A DNA stretch of 64,000 nucleotides from Puniceicoccaceae bacterium Marseille-Q1082 (lineage in GTDB: Bacteria; Verrucomicrobiota; Verrucomicrobiia; Opitutales; Intestinicryptomonadaceae), in contig CAJGBI010000001.1 in NCBI GenBank assembly GCA_904424815.1, positions 485,010 through 549,009 on the forward strand, read 5' to 3'. The position numbers and the translations under genes are program-made. This document shows, one piece after another, positions 1-8,401 of the stretch (within the stretch, counting starts at the first letter, position 1; the number at the start of each line of letters is the position of its first letter). The notes under the pieces were generated by a model. It was not told the DNA's origin and searched no databases. It saw only the letters and a program-made list of their open reading frames with translations.

Positions 1-285
1 CTTTTACCCGTTAAAGGCGCGCTGGGGAAATTTGTTTCAGATTTTTTACAGGCGGCGTCGCGTGCCGCGCTTTTGGCGTATTTTTTTGCAAATATGTCCG
101 GCATTAATGCGCTGGGCGCGACAATTTTGTCCCGAATTGCGGAAGGCATACAAAATTGTCGCGGGAGCCGCTTTGCAGCCGCCTCTCGGTTATTTGTTCA
201 ATTATATTATTATTAAATAGATATAAAATTTAAAAAAAACTGGCACGCCGCGTGCTTATATGTTTCGCGTCAACCAATCCAAACA
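1..285. other. left edge, no gene assigned
   Basis: No gene can be named here. Two plus-strand frames are open from the left edge: one ends at a TAA at 214-216 and reads as an amphipathic tail, the other ends at a TAG at 218-220. Either could be the 3' end of a gene cut by the window, and neither resembles a family I know. From about 190 the sequence is strongly AT-rich and runs into the sigma-54-like promoter of the P-II gene. Confidence 0.3.
241..256 (+). promoter_or_regulatory. sigma-54 (-24/-12) promoter of the P-II/ammonium channel genes
   Basis: The sequence is TGGCACG, four bases, then GTGCT. This matches the sigma-54 consensus TGGCACG-N4-TTGCA with the GG and GC doublets exactly 12 bp apart and one mismatch in the -12 box. 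Transcription would start near 267, about 20 bp before the P-II ATG at 286. An A/T-rich tract lies just upstream. The nitrogen-response genes downstream are classic sigma-54 targets, which supports the call. No activator-binding repeats are visible because the window begins only 240 bp upstream. Confidence 0.65.
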
Positions 286-627
286 ATGAAACTGATCATT
301 GCATACATAAAGCCTGAACAATTGGGTGAAGTGAAGAAGGAACTCTTCAAGAACCAGATTTACAGGATTTCGGCAACGAATTCCCTCGGATGCGGAAGGC
401 AGAGGGGATACAGCGAAAACTATCGCGGAAACGAAATAGAGGTCAATCTGCTCAAAAAAGTGCGCCTCGAAATCGCGGTTAACGACGAGTTCGTCGACCT
501 TACCGTGGATTCCATCATAAAGGGGGCGCATACCGACCACATCGGGGACGGGAAAATTTTCGTGCTGAACCTCGAGCAGTGCATTCGCGTCCGCACCCGA
601 GAGACGGGGCCGGACGCGATAGGCTGA
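286..627 (+). CDS. glnB: nitrogen regulatory protein P-II
   Basis: P-II proteins are small trimers that sense 2-oxoglutarate and ATP/ADP and control AmtB and nitrogen enzymes. The 113 residues align without gaps to E. coli GlnB: T-loop [14 protein letters not shown] at 37-50, B-loop [10 protein letters not shown] at 83-92 with Lys90, and the C-loop arginines 101 and 103. Tyr46 is kept, but Tyr51, the residue uridylylated by GlnD in proteobacteria, is Ile. Control by GlnD-type modification at that site is therefore impossible; effector binding alone may suffice, as in many P-II proteins outside proteobacteria. amtB follows after 50 bp, the usual glnK-amtB arrangement. GlnB and GlnK cannot be told apart from sequence; the linkage favours GlnK-like function. 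Confidence 0.95.
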   Translation: MKLIIAYIKPEQLGEVKKELFKNQIYRISATNSLGCGRQRGYSENYRGNEIEVNLLKKVRLEIAVNDEFVDLTVDSIIKGAHTDHIGDGKIFVLNLEQCIRVRTRETGPDAIG

Positions 628-677
628 TTTTTCAAACGCAAGGGAAACTTTTTTCCAAAAACAGGGAGTTTTATATC

Positions 678-2000
678 ATGAATAGAAAAGTCTTATTCGC
701 GGCACTCGCGCCGCTTGCCGCCTTGCCGCTTTCGGCGCAAGAGGCCGCCGCGGCGAACGCGCCCGCCGTCAGCGCGGAAATGTTTACGATAAACAATCTG
801 TGGATTCTTCTGGGGACGATTCTCGTCTTTGCGATGCATCCGGGTTTCGCCCTCGTGGAGACGGGGCTTTCGCGCGCAAAGAACAGCGTGAACATACTCT
901 CCAAGAACTTTATCACGGTTGCGATAGGGTTGATAACCTATCTCTTTGTGGGGTTCAATCTGATGTATCCCGGCGACAGCTGGATATTCGGCCATTTTTT
1001 GGGCTTCGGAGGGTTCGGTGTATCGAGCCCCGAGGGCGCTGCGGGCGGAATAGCATACAACGGCGGGCTCTATTCCTATTGGACGGACTTCATCTTTCAG
1101 GGGATGTTCGCCGCGACCGCCGTCACGATAGTTTCCGGCGCGGTGGCGGAGAGGATAAAGTTCAGCGCGTATATCGCCTTTGCCGTTCTCTACTGCCTTG
1201 TCGGCTATCCGCTGATCGGCTCGTGGGGCTGGGGCGGGGGATGGCTCAAGGATATCGGCTTCTACGATCTGGCTGGCTCGACTTTCGTGCACTCGGTCGG
1301 CGGCTGGGCGGCTTTGGTCGGAGCTTTCCTTCTGGGCCCGAGAATCGGCAAGTTCGTCAACGGGAAGCCGCACGCGATTCCGGGCAGCAATCTCGGATTC
1401 GCGACCCTCGGGGTGTTCCTTCTATGGTTCGGGTGGTTCGGGTTCAACGGAGCCTCCGTGTTCTCGGCGGATCCGGTAATGGTGGCGTACGTTTTCACGA
1501 CCACCGCGCTTTCGGCGGCGTTCGGGCTCATTGCGGCCATGCTGACATCATGGTTCGCCCAAAAGAAGCCCGACCTCTCGATGATTCTCAACGGATGCCT
1601 TGCGGGGCTCGTGGGCATCACCGCCGGAGCGGACTGCGTGTCGGTTGCCTCCGCCTGCATAATAGGCGCGGTATCGGGCGTGGTGGTAGTGTTCTCGGTA
1701 TACTTCTTTGACAGGATAAGGATTGACGACCCCGTCGGAGCGCTTTCGGTGCACCTGGTCTGCGGCGTATGGGGAACGATTGCGGTGGGCGTGTTCTCGC
1801 CCGACCACGCGCTCGTTCCGCAGCTTATAGGCGTAGCCGCGGTTGGGGTTGCGAGCGTAATAATAAGCTCGATCATATTCCTCGCCATCAAGCACACTAT
1901 TGGAATCAGGGTTTCCCGCCACGACGAGCTCAGGGGGCTGGACATCTCCGAGCACGGCATGGAGGCGTACAACGGATTCCAAATCTTCTCGAACGAATAG
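678..2000 (+). CDS. amtB: ammonium transporter, Amt family
   Basis: Inner-membrane ammonium channel of 440 residues with an N-terminal signal peptide (hydrophobic stretch ending near Ala-Gln-Glu, about residue 20) followed by about 11 membrane helices. The pore twin histidines are present, in STFVHSVGG and in GALSVHLVCGVWG, as is the family stretch SGAVAERIKFSAY. The ATG at 678 is chosen over upstream in-frame codons because it follows GGGAG at proper spacing and opens directly into the signal peptide. It lies 50 bp after the P-II gene and probably shares its sigma-54 promoter. P-II normally blocks this channel by inserting its T-loop. The C-terminal tail keeps the cytosolic HDELRGLDISEHG-type motif needed for that contact. 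Confidence 0.95.
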   Translation: MNRKVLFAALAPLAALPLSAQEAAAANAPAVSAEMFTINNLWILLGTILVFAMHPGFALVETGLSRAKNSVNILSKNFITVAIGLITYLFVGFNLMYPGDSWIFGHFLGFGGFGVSSPEGAAGGIAYNGGLYSYWTDFIFQGMFAATAVTIVSGAVAERIKFSAYIAFAVLYCLVGYPLIGSWGWGGGWLKDIGFYDLAGSTFVHSVGGWAALVGAFLLGPRIGKFVNGKPHAIPGSNLGFATLGVFLLWFGWFGFNGASVFSADPVMVAYVFTTTALSAAFGLIAAMLTSWFAQKKPDLSMILNGCLAGLVGITAGADCVSVASACIIGAVSGVVVVFSVYFFDRIRIDDPVGALSVHLVCGVWGTIAVGVFSPDHALVPQLIGVAAVGVASVIISSIIFLAIKHTIGIRVSRHDELRGLDISEHGMEAYNGFQIFSNE

Positions 2001-2010
2001 CCTAACGTTT

Positions 2011-2044
2011 CCGCGGGCCGCGCATTTTGCGGTCGGGCCCGCGG
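2011..2044 (+). terminator. GC-rich hairpin after amtB
   Basis: Arms CCGCGGGCC (2011-2019) and GGCCCGCGG (2036-2044) pair perfectly over 9 bp around a 16-base loop. No T-run follows, so it may attenuate or stabilise the glnB-amtB message rather than end it cleanly. A TTGACA box begins 7 bases later. Confidence 0.35.
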
Positions 2045-2050
2045 TTGCGC

Positions 2051-2079
2051 TTGACAAATTTTCGGAAATCGTGATTTTT
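2051..2079 (+). promoter_or_regulatory. possible sigma-70 promoter of the TorF-like porin gene
   Basis: A perfect TTGACA at 2051-2056 is followed after 17 bp by ATTTTT, a weak -10 match. It lies 70 bp before the porin start and just after the amtB hairpin. This suggests the porin can be transcribed separately from glnB-amtB. Confidence 0.35.
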
Positions 2080-2125
2080 GAACGTCTTTAACCCTAAACT
2101 CAAACTCAAAACCCAACTAAAAACG

Positions 2126-2989
2126 ATGGAAAACAGACTGATAATATCTATTGCCGCAATATTTGCGTCAGCGTCCGCGCTCTTCGCGGCGGAAGCGGCG
2201 CCGGCCGCCTCTTCGGCCCAGAACGCTCCCTGCGCCGCAAAGACGCAGTGCGCCGCCCCCGAGAAGGAAGTCAACACCTTAATCGATACCGAGCTTCTCT
2301 CCAAGCCTTTGGAAAACTTTTCCGCTTCGGCGACGGTAGCCTATGAATCAGAGTACATATTCCGCGGCAAGGCGCAGGCCGGCCACGGGATCAACCCGAT
2401 GGTGGATCTCGGATACGATTTCGGCAACGGGCTTGCCGCCTACGCAGAGTACTGGGGCTTCTACGGGGTCGACAACGGATTCGGCGAAAACGATTTCTAC
2501 GCTGGCCTCACCTATACCATCGAAAACATAACTTTCGACGTCGGGTACCTCGGATACACCTACAACGACAGCGAGAGCAAGAACGAGAGCGAAATCATGG
2601 TAGCCGTCTCCTACGACACGACCGATTTGCTCGGCGACTTTAACGTCTCCCCGTTCGCGGCGTTCTACTACAACTACACTTACAGCGGAACGACCGTCGA
2701 GGGCGGCCTCTCCTACGAGGCTCCCGTCACCAAGTGGCTCATAGGCGAAAACTGGGGCACTATCAATCTCGCCGCATATGTCGGCTATGCCGATTACAGG
2801 GACGGGCTTACCTACCACGGCGGCTATGTCTACACCGGCGTCTCCGCCGACGCGGTCGTGCAGGTGACCGACAATATGGCGCTTTCCGCCGGCATACGCT
2901 GGGCGTGCAACAACGACGGCGCCGAGGAAAACATCGGCGGCAAGCAGCAGAACCTCTGGTTCGGCACGGCCGTGATCTTCGGATTCTAA
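2126..2989 (+). CDS. TorF-like outer-membrane porin
   Basis: A 287-residue secreted protein: signal peptide MENRLIISIAAIFASASALF followed by Ala-rich sequence, then a barrel region rich in alternating aromatic and polar strands. The start of the mature barrel (SATVAYESEYIFRGKAQ, then a conserved Gly-His-Gly) fits the TorF family of putative porins, which share a Tyr-x-Phe-Arg-Gly segment. It ends in Phe, as outer-membrane barrels usually do. Its position after glnB-amtB suggests a role in nitrogen-compound uptake, but this is inference. An upstream in-frame ATG at 2078 is rejected because it would bury the signal peptide. Its C-terminal WACNNDG segment recurs in the barrel encoded at 19143-20060. 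Confidence 0.75.
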   Translation: MENRLIISIAAIFASASALFAAEAAPAASSAQNAPCAAKTQCAAPEKEVNTLIDTELLSKPLENFSASATVAYESEYIFRGKAQAGHGINPMVDLGYDFGNGLAAYAEYWGFYGVDNGFGENDFYAGLTYTIENITFDVGYLGYTYNDSESKNESEIMVAVSYDTTDLLGDFNVSPFAAFYYNYTYSGTTVEGGLSYEAPVTKWLIGENWGTINLAAYVGYADYRDGLTYHGGYVYTGVSADAVVQVTDNMALSAGIRWACNNDGAEENIGGKQQNLWFGTAVIFGF

Positions 2990-3010
2990 TCCGCCATTAT
3001 TAAAATTTTC

Positions 3011-3037
3011 GGGAGGCCGTTTGGCCTCCCTTTTTTT
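3011..3037 (+). terminator. rho-independent terminator after the porin gene
   Basis: The inverted repeat GGGAGGCC-gttt-GGCCTCCC at 3011-3030 is followed by seven T. It closes the glnB-amtB-porin block. The genes beyond it run on the other strand. Confidence 0.9.
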
Positions 3038-3094
3038 GCGGTGCGGGCGGGGATTTCCCCGCCCGCTTTTTATGCGCAGGCTGCGCGGCGCTTG

Positions 3095-4957
3095 TCAGAG
3101 AGAGTTGACGAACGCCTCCAGGTCGCGGAGGTCGTCGTCGGTGAGGTGCGAAGTCACACCGTGCCTGTCGCCTTTGTTATGGAATTTTAACATGTCGAAA
3201 ATCGTGCGGGCCCTGCCGTCGTACAGGTACGGCGCGGTGCGCCAGACTTCGCGGAGGGTTGGGGTGTCAAAGGCGAATCCCTTGTATTCTTCAAGCCCCG
3301 TCCCGACGTCGTGGCGCTTCATGTCGGTGTAGTATTCCCCCGTGTGGCAGCGGGAGCACTTGGCCTCTTCAAACACGACGGCCCCCCTCTCGGCGGCGTC
3401 CGTGAGGTCTCCGTTTTTAAGGTGCGGGCTCTCGACGGGGCGCAGCGACGACAGGTATTTGTCTATGGCTTTCGAGTCGGCCTCCGGGCGGCGCGTGAAC
3501 TGTATGTATTGTATCCCCTTTCGCACGGCGACGTTGGCGCTCTTGCGCACGGCGGTGATCATCGACGGCGGCGTGAAGTGGGCGAACAGCATCGATTTCG
3601 ACTGCTTGGGGTTGCCTATACCGTCGTTGAGCAGATCCCAGTTCAGCGCGTCGCTACGCACTTCCGTGTGGCACGTTATGCAGGAGAGCCATTTTTGGAA
3701 GCAGAGGCTTGCGTCGTGGAAATACAGGTCGCCCTTGCGCGCCTCGTTGAGATTTTCGTTTCCGCCTATGGAAATTTTTTTCACTGAGCCGTCTTTGAGG
3801 CCGATTTCCGCGAGAACGTCCGAGTAGTAGAGCCCCGCGACGGCGCGCGCGCCGTCGGCGTCTATGTGCCGCGGGCCGCAGCCGGGCATCGCGATCCTTT
3901 CGCGTATGTTGGAGAGGAATGAGAGGTCGTTGCAGATGTCTTCGAAAACCTTTTTGCCGTCGGGGTTGGCGGCGAATTTTTCCGCGAGCCTCCTTTCGAG
4001 GGCGGGGCGGTCGATGATCCCGACTTCGTGCGTGCCGGAGTGCGCCACGAGCAGTTTGGAGCCGTCGGGGGTGAACGCCAACCCGTAGGGGTTTGCCGCG
4101 CCGAGCTCTATGTCGTCGAGCAGGAACGTCGCGTAGAGCTTGTCGGAAGCCGTGTCCACGAGGCTCACGGCGTTGGTGTTGATCCAGCCGCGCTCCACCT
4201 GCGTGGTCGGCACGTTGAACCGCGCCACAACGTGCGTCAGGTAGGCGTACCTGCCGTCGGGAGAGACTTTTATTTCCTGCGCGTTTATCGAACCGTTGGG
4301 CAGGTCGATTTTCGCGAGGGGCTTGAGCGTCTTTGCGTCCAGAACCGACACCGCAGCGGCGATGTTTTCCTCATAGAGCCCTCCCTTGGCCTCGGGCAGC
4401 TGGTTTGCGGCATAGAGCTTTTTGCCGTCTTTGGAGAGCGCGAGCGAAAACGGGTCGCGGACGGCCTTTCCGCGCGCCTTTTCAGAGAGCGTTTCGGCGT
4501 CGAAGGCGCGGACGAGGTTTTCAAACTGGTTTGCGGCGTACACGGTCTTCCCGTCCGCCGAGCATACGGCGGCGCGCGGCATGTGGCCCGCGGGGGCGCG
4601 GGCCGTCACCCTGGCGTCCGCGAGCGAGATTTTGAGCAGCTCGCCCGCGGGGGCGGCTATCGTGACGTAGGCGAATTTTTCGTCCGGCGAGAACGCGAGC
4701 CCCGACGGGTGCCCGCCGAGGGGGACGCGCGCTTTGACCTCCTTTGATTGGGGGTCGAGCAGCAGAAGCTCGTCGCCGGTTCTGCAAGTGACTGCGAGCG
4801 CCGACTTGCCGAGTTTTACGAAGTCTGGGCTGAGGTATTTTTCCCCGTAGTCCGGAATGTCTCCGTAGACGGAAGGGGGCGTTTTTTCGGCGGCGCACGG
4901 CGCGAGCGCCGAAAATAGCGCGGCGATTATAATTGCGTTAAGGTTTTTCATTTTCAT
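3095..4957 (-). CDS. secreted beta-propeller / di-haem cytochrome c peroxidase-like protein
   Basis: The 620 residues start with a Sec signal peptide ending near Pro-Cys-Ala-Ala. Repeated YVTN-type propeller blades follow over roughly residues 40-400 (LAFSPDEKFAYVTIA, KVSPDGRYAYLTHV, LAFTPDGSKLLVAHS). The C-terminal third is MauG/cytochrome-c-peroxidase-like, with two haem-binding motifs, CITCH and CSRCH, and the family segment TPTLREVWRTAPYLYDGR. It is exported and probably periplasmic. Its start overlaps the end of the upstream multihaem gene by 20 bp, so the two are co-expressed and may pass electrons between them. The substrate is unknown; peroxide or an organic oxidation are both possible. 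An alternative start lies two codons downstream. Confidence 0.8.
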   Translation of the reverse strand: MKMKNLNAIIIAALFSALAPCAAEKTPPSVYGDIPDYGEKYLSPDFVKLGKSALAVTCRTGDELLLLDPQSKEVKARVPLGGHPSGLAFSPDEKFAYVTIAAPAGELLKISLADARVTARAPAGHMPRAAVCSADGKTVYAANQFENLVRAFDAETLSEKARGKAVRDPFSLALSKDGKKLYAANQLPEAKGGLYEENIAAAVSVLDAKTLKPLAKIDLPNGSINAQEIKVSPDGRYAYLTHVVARFNVPTTQVERGWINTNAVSLVDTASDKLYATFLLDDIELGAANPYGLAFTPDGSKLLVAHSGTHEVGIIDRPALERRLAEKFAANPDGKKVFEDICNDLSFLSNIRERIAMPGCGPRHIDADGARAVAGLYYSDVLAEIGLKDGSVKKISIGGNENLNEARKGDLYFHDASLCFQKWLSCITCHTEVRSDALNWDLLNDGIGNPKQSKSMLFAHFTPPSMITAVRKSANVAVRKGIQYIQFTRRPEADSKAIDKYLSSLRPVESPHLKNGDLTDAAERGAVVFEEAKCSRCHTGEYYTDMKRHDVGTGLEEYKGFAFDTPTLREVWRTAPYLYDGRARTIFDMLKFHNKGDRHGVTSHLTDDDLRDLEAFVNSL

Positions 4958-7900
4958 TTAAAGGTTCGGGGAGCTTGAAGGGCCTGTTGATTGCGGCGTC
5001 CCAGTATTTTTTGTCGCATTCAAAGGCGCTGAAATTTTCGGAATTTTCGCCGCCGATTATGCCGTACCTCTTCATTGCCCTGAGATACGCCCCGCGCGGC
5101 TTGTAGTTGGGGGAATCGTAGCGCGGATTTTTGGAGTCGACGAAATTTTTCGCCTTTTGCACGGCTTTCAAAACCGTTTGGTATCGGGGGTCCGCGCGCG
5201 ACTTGAATATGGCCGGATGCCCGCCCTTTCCGGCGCGCCCCCCCGCCTTGGCGTCGAGCGGCGCGCAGAGGACGGCGGAGTTCTCGGGGAAGGTCAGGTT
5301 GAACACCGCTTCCGACGAGAGCCTCACCCTCGGCGAATCCGGCTTTTCGTAAAAGGCGAAGTGCCAGTTGAGACGCTCTTTCCGGTCGCGGCTGATGCGG
5401 TCGGGCAGCCGCTTTTCACCCTTGTGGCACGAGGCGCAGTTCTCCTTGAAAACCGCGTTCATGTCGGCGATTTCCCTCCACTTTGCGTCCCGTGCGGCGA
5501 ACCTGTTGAGGTAATAGCTGCCAAGCATTCCCGATTCCGCCGCGGCTATGCTGCCGGCGTGGATTGCGCCGGTGTCGAGCCACGTTTTCACGCGGTTTAG
5601 CTCCTCGGCGGTGGCGCGTTTGGCATGGTGCCCGCCCTCCAGTTTTTTGAGAAGCTCGCTCGACCCCGACCCGAATGCGTAGGGCGGCATATTGCCGTTG
5701 CGGTTGAGCCCGTCGGAGAGCTGGCGCGCCATGTAGAGGGCGTAATAGCTGCGCGCGAACATCGGTCCCATTCCGGGGGTGAGGTCGATTTTTGCGGCGA
5801 ATTTCGAGGGATTGTGGCAGCCGGCGCAGTACTTTGTCAGAATCGGCTGTATGTCGCGCGCGAAGTCCGGAACCTCGCCGCAGTCCACCCCGGGAATCGG
5901 AGCTATTTCGTCCGCCGGACGGCGGAGGGCTTTGAGCTTGTGCATGATGGGCGGAGGCGCCATGTCGCGCCGCTCGTGGCAGCCTATGCACGACGTCACG
6001 GTTCCCGGCATGAAGTTCACGAAGCTCTGCATCTTCTTTATCGCCTTGCCGTCGGAGTCGAGCGCGGTAAAGGACAGCGCCCTGTTCGCGGGCACTTTGA
6101 AATGCGCGGAGCCGTCGTCTTCGACTTTCACCGTGCCGAGCGGGCGTTCGAGGCTGAAAGTCCCGAGCATGGTTATCGGCTCCATTCCGCCCGTCAAGTG
6201 GCACGCGAGCGGCAGGACTTCGCTGACGAGCAGCTTTTTTATGTCGGAGCTCTTTACCGAACCCATGTTTCTGCCGATGGCGGCGTCCATCAAGGCGACG
6301 GTCGCGTCGTCCGCGCCGTAGTCGCACGCGTCGGCGGCGAGCTTTCCCTCGCGCGATTTTTTCACTGGCACGGGGCTTTTGATTTCGAGCTTTTTTCTTT
6401 TCAACTCCTCCGAAAATTCTTTCGGCAGCTTTATGTTTTGGAAAATGTGCCCCTTGTCGTCCATTATCAGAATGGAGTCGAAGTCCGAGACGAGCGCGTA
6501 GTTTTCGGAGAGCGGGAAGGGGTAGGAGAAGTTAGCCAGGCTCTCTCCGGAGGCTATCGAGAATGCGGAGACGTCGGACGGGTTGCGCGGGTTGCGAAGG
6601 AACGCCACGCGCCCGAGATGGTCGCGGTTGCCGTGCCAGTCGGAGAAGGTGAGCGTGTACGAGTTTTGCGAGCCCGGTATCTGCTTGGCGTCGATGTACA
6701 GGTGGTTGGGGATGTCGTTGCCGAAGAAAACCATGTCGTTGGCGCCGTTGGGATCCTTCTTCCAGAGCGAGTGGAAGTTCATCTGGTTCTTCTGGACGTA
6801 CTCCCACTTCATGTATATTATCTTGCCGTCGGCGAGCGGCCACGGGGAGTTGTCCTGGTCCACATTCGCAGAAATCGGGCGAACTATGTTTTCGCCCGCA
6901 TAGTACCTGTGCAGAATCGCCACGTCCACGCCCCAGCACGGCACCATTCTCCGGCAGCGGCTTGATACGAAAACGATGTCTCCGCCCGGAAGGTACGCGG
7001 GCTCGATGTCGTCGTAACCCTCTTCCCAAAAGGGCATTTGGCGGATTTTGCGGCTTGGCAAATCGATTTCAAAAATTTTGTAGCGTTCGCCGTCCTTGCG
7101 GTGGGAGTACATTATTTTTTTTGCGTCGCAGCTCACGACCGGATCGCGCACGCCGCCTTCCGGATCGTCCACGAGGATTTCGAGCTCGCCGGTATTTACG
7201 TCGAGCAGCGCGAGTTTCCCGCCGCCGACGGAGTAGGCGGGGCGGTCCATCATGGCGTCGATTTTTTCGTCGAAACTCTCGGAGCCCGCGAACCTTCCGA
7301 AGTTTCCGTACCAGTGGATGTCTCCGGATTTTCCGCGCGCGGTGAAGGCGATTTTGCCGCACCCGAGGGCGGCGAGAGCCTTTTCGCCTTCGCGCCCGAG
7401 CGGGTTTTCGACTTTCGGGAGCTCCGGTTCGCCGGAGAGGCAAATGTAGTCTACCGCAAACCACTGGGGCGCGCGCGGGCTTTTTTTGGGGTCGGGAATC
7501 GCGCGGAAGGATATTTCGTTTTCCCCCGCTTTCAGCGCGGAAGCGGGAATTTTTACCGAGACTCCCGCCGGAATACCCCACGTCTTTGGGTTGAACAAAA
7601 TGTTTTCAAAGCAAGGGTACTTGTTTTCGGCGGTCTGCTTGTACGGTATGGAAAAGGTTTCGACGGGTTCGCCGTTTGCGAGCACCTCTATTTTTATATC
7701 CGCGCTTGCGGGCGCCTTGTCCACAAAGCCCATTTTGAAGTACAGGGGCTTTTGGGGAGCCGCTCCGAGCTTGAAGGAGATCGAGGCGGGCCCGAAGGTT
7801 TTACCGCCGCGGTAGCGGTTGTCCCACGGGTAGTAGAGTTCGGATTCCGGCCTGCGCTTGAAAGAGGCGTCCGCCCATTCGCAGCCGGATACGGGCAGGA

Positions 7901-8162
7901 CGAACGGGAAGTCGGCGGGGGAATTTTTCCCGACTTCGTACCTCACGCCGGCGGCGAAAAATTTTTTTGGAGCCTCGTACGGGTCGGTTTTCGTCTCGTC
8001 GAAGTAGAATCTCGCGGCGTTGAAGTCCACGCCGAAGTCGTGGAATTCCGCGGCAGAGGCGTCGGGCCGGCCGATCTCGAAGACGTTTTCAGCCCGCGCG
8101 GAAGCCGCCGCAAAAAGGCAGGCGAAGACCGCGCCCGCCGCAAAATGGATTCTTGAAATCAT
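4938..8162 (-). CDS. secreted multihaem protein with hydrazine-synthase-alpha-like domain
   Basis: The 1074 residues begin with a signal peptide (MISRIHFAAGAVFACLFAAA, then Ser-Ala-Arg-Ala). A jelly-roll-like N-terminal part is followed by a TolB-like propeller (GKIIYMKWEYV, KIMYSHRKDGERY) and a C-terminal haem region with three CXXCH motifs: CIGCH, CAGCH and CASCH. The order of propeller and haem pairs, and the segment DFARDIQPILTKYCAGCHNP, match the HZS-alpha-related proteins common in Planctomycetes and Verrucomicrobia. Most of these are not true hydrazine synthases, and no beta/gamma subunit is seen here, so anammox is not implied. It is translationally coupled to the di-haem peroxidase-like gene downstream. 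A possible promoter lies at 8249-8279. Confidence 0.75.
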   Translation of the reverse strand: MISRIHFAAGAVFACLFAAASARAENVFEIGRPDASAAEFHDFGVDFNAARFYFDETKTDPYEAPKKFFAAGVRYEVGKNSPADFPFVLPVSGCEWADASFKRRPESELYYPWDNRYRGGKTFGPASISFKLGAAPQKPLYFKMGFVDKAPASADIKIEVLANGEPVETFSIPYKQTAENKYPCFENILFNPKTWGIPAGVSVKIPASALKAGENEISFRAIPDPKKSPRAPQWFAVDYICLSGEPELPKVENPLGREGEKALAALGCGKIAFTARGKSGDIHWYGNFGRFAGSESFDEKIDAMMDRPAYSVGGGKLALLDVNTGELEILVDDPEGGVRDPVVSCDAKKIMYSHRKDGERYKIFEIDLPSRKIRQMPFWEEGYDDIEPAYLPGGDIVFVSSRCRRMVPCWGVDVAILHRYYAGENIVRPISANVDQDNSPWPLADGKIIYMKWEYVQKNQMNFHSLWKKDPNGANDMVFFGNDIPNHLYIDAKQIPGSQNSYTLTFSDWHGNRDHLGRVAFLRNPRNPSDVSAFSIASGESLANFSYPFPLSENYALVSDFDSILIMDDKGHIFQNIKLPKEFSEELKRKKLEIKSPVPVKKSREGKLAADACDYGADDATVALMDAAIGRNMGSVKSSDIKKLLVSEVLPLACHLTGGMEPITMLGTFSLERPLGTVKVEDDGSAHFKVPANRALSFTALDSDGKAIKKMQSFVNFMPGTVTSCIGCHERRDMAPPPIMHKLKALRRPADEIAPIPGVDCGEVPDFARDIQPILTKYCAGCHNPSKFAAKIDLTPGMGPMFARSYYALYMARQLSDGLNRNGNMPPYAFGSGSSELLKKLEGGHHAKRATAEELNRVKTWLDTGAIHAGSIAAAESGMLGSYYLNRFAARDAKWREIADMNAVFKENCASCHKGEKRLPDRISRDRKERLNWHFAFYEKPDSPRVRLSSEAVFNLTFPENSAVLCAPLDAKAGGRAGKGGHPAIFKSRADPRYQTVLKAVQKAKNFVDSKNPRYDSPNYKPRGAYLRAMKRYGIIGGENSENFSAFECDKKYWDAAINRPFKLPEPLNENEKP

Positions 8163-8248
8163 ATTTAATATTTTACGGGAAAAGGCGCCGCGGACAAGCG
8201 CATAATCGCCTCCCGAAAACTTCCCGCGGAATGCTCCGCCCGTTTAAG

Positions 8249-8279
8249 TTGACATTTGGAGTTTTATTTTATATGTCAA
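8249..8279. promoter_or_regulatory. inverted repeat with TTGACA on both strands, divergent promoter/operator
   Basis: The 239-bp divergent gap between the multihaem gene (minus) and purA (plus) holds TTGACAT at 8249-8255 and ATGTCAA at 8273-8279, a perfect 7-bp inverted repeat with a 17-bp AT-rich spacer. Each arm reads as a consensus -35 box on its own strand. On the plus strand TATGTC sits at 17-bp spacing; on the minus strand a TATAAAAT stretch lies close to the -35. The element could serve as overlapping divergent promoters or as an operator for a dimeric regulator. Confidence 0.4.
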
Positions 8280-8401
8280 ACAAAAATTCGCCGCCGTTTT
8301 GCCTCCGCCGCGCAAGATTTGTGTTGTAAAAATTGGTCGAAAGTGCAAATTAAACGCTTTTGTCCAAAATATTGTAAGGCATACAGGCAAACTTTGAAAT
8401 C

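Noticed and set aside
4938-8162. True hydrazine synthase and anammox
   Set aside because: HZS-alpha-like domains are widespread in PVC bacteria. No beta/gamma subunits or hydrazine dehydrogenase are present.
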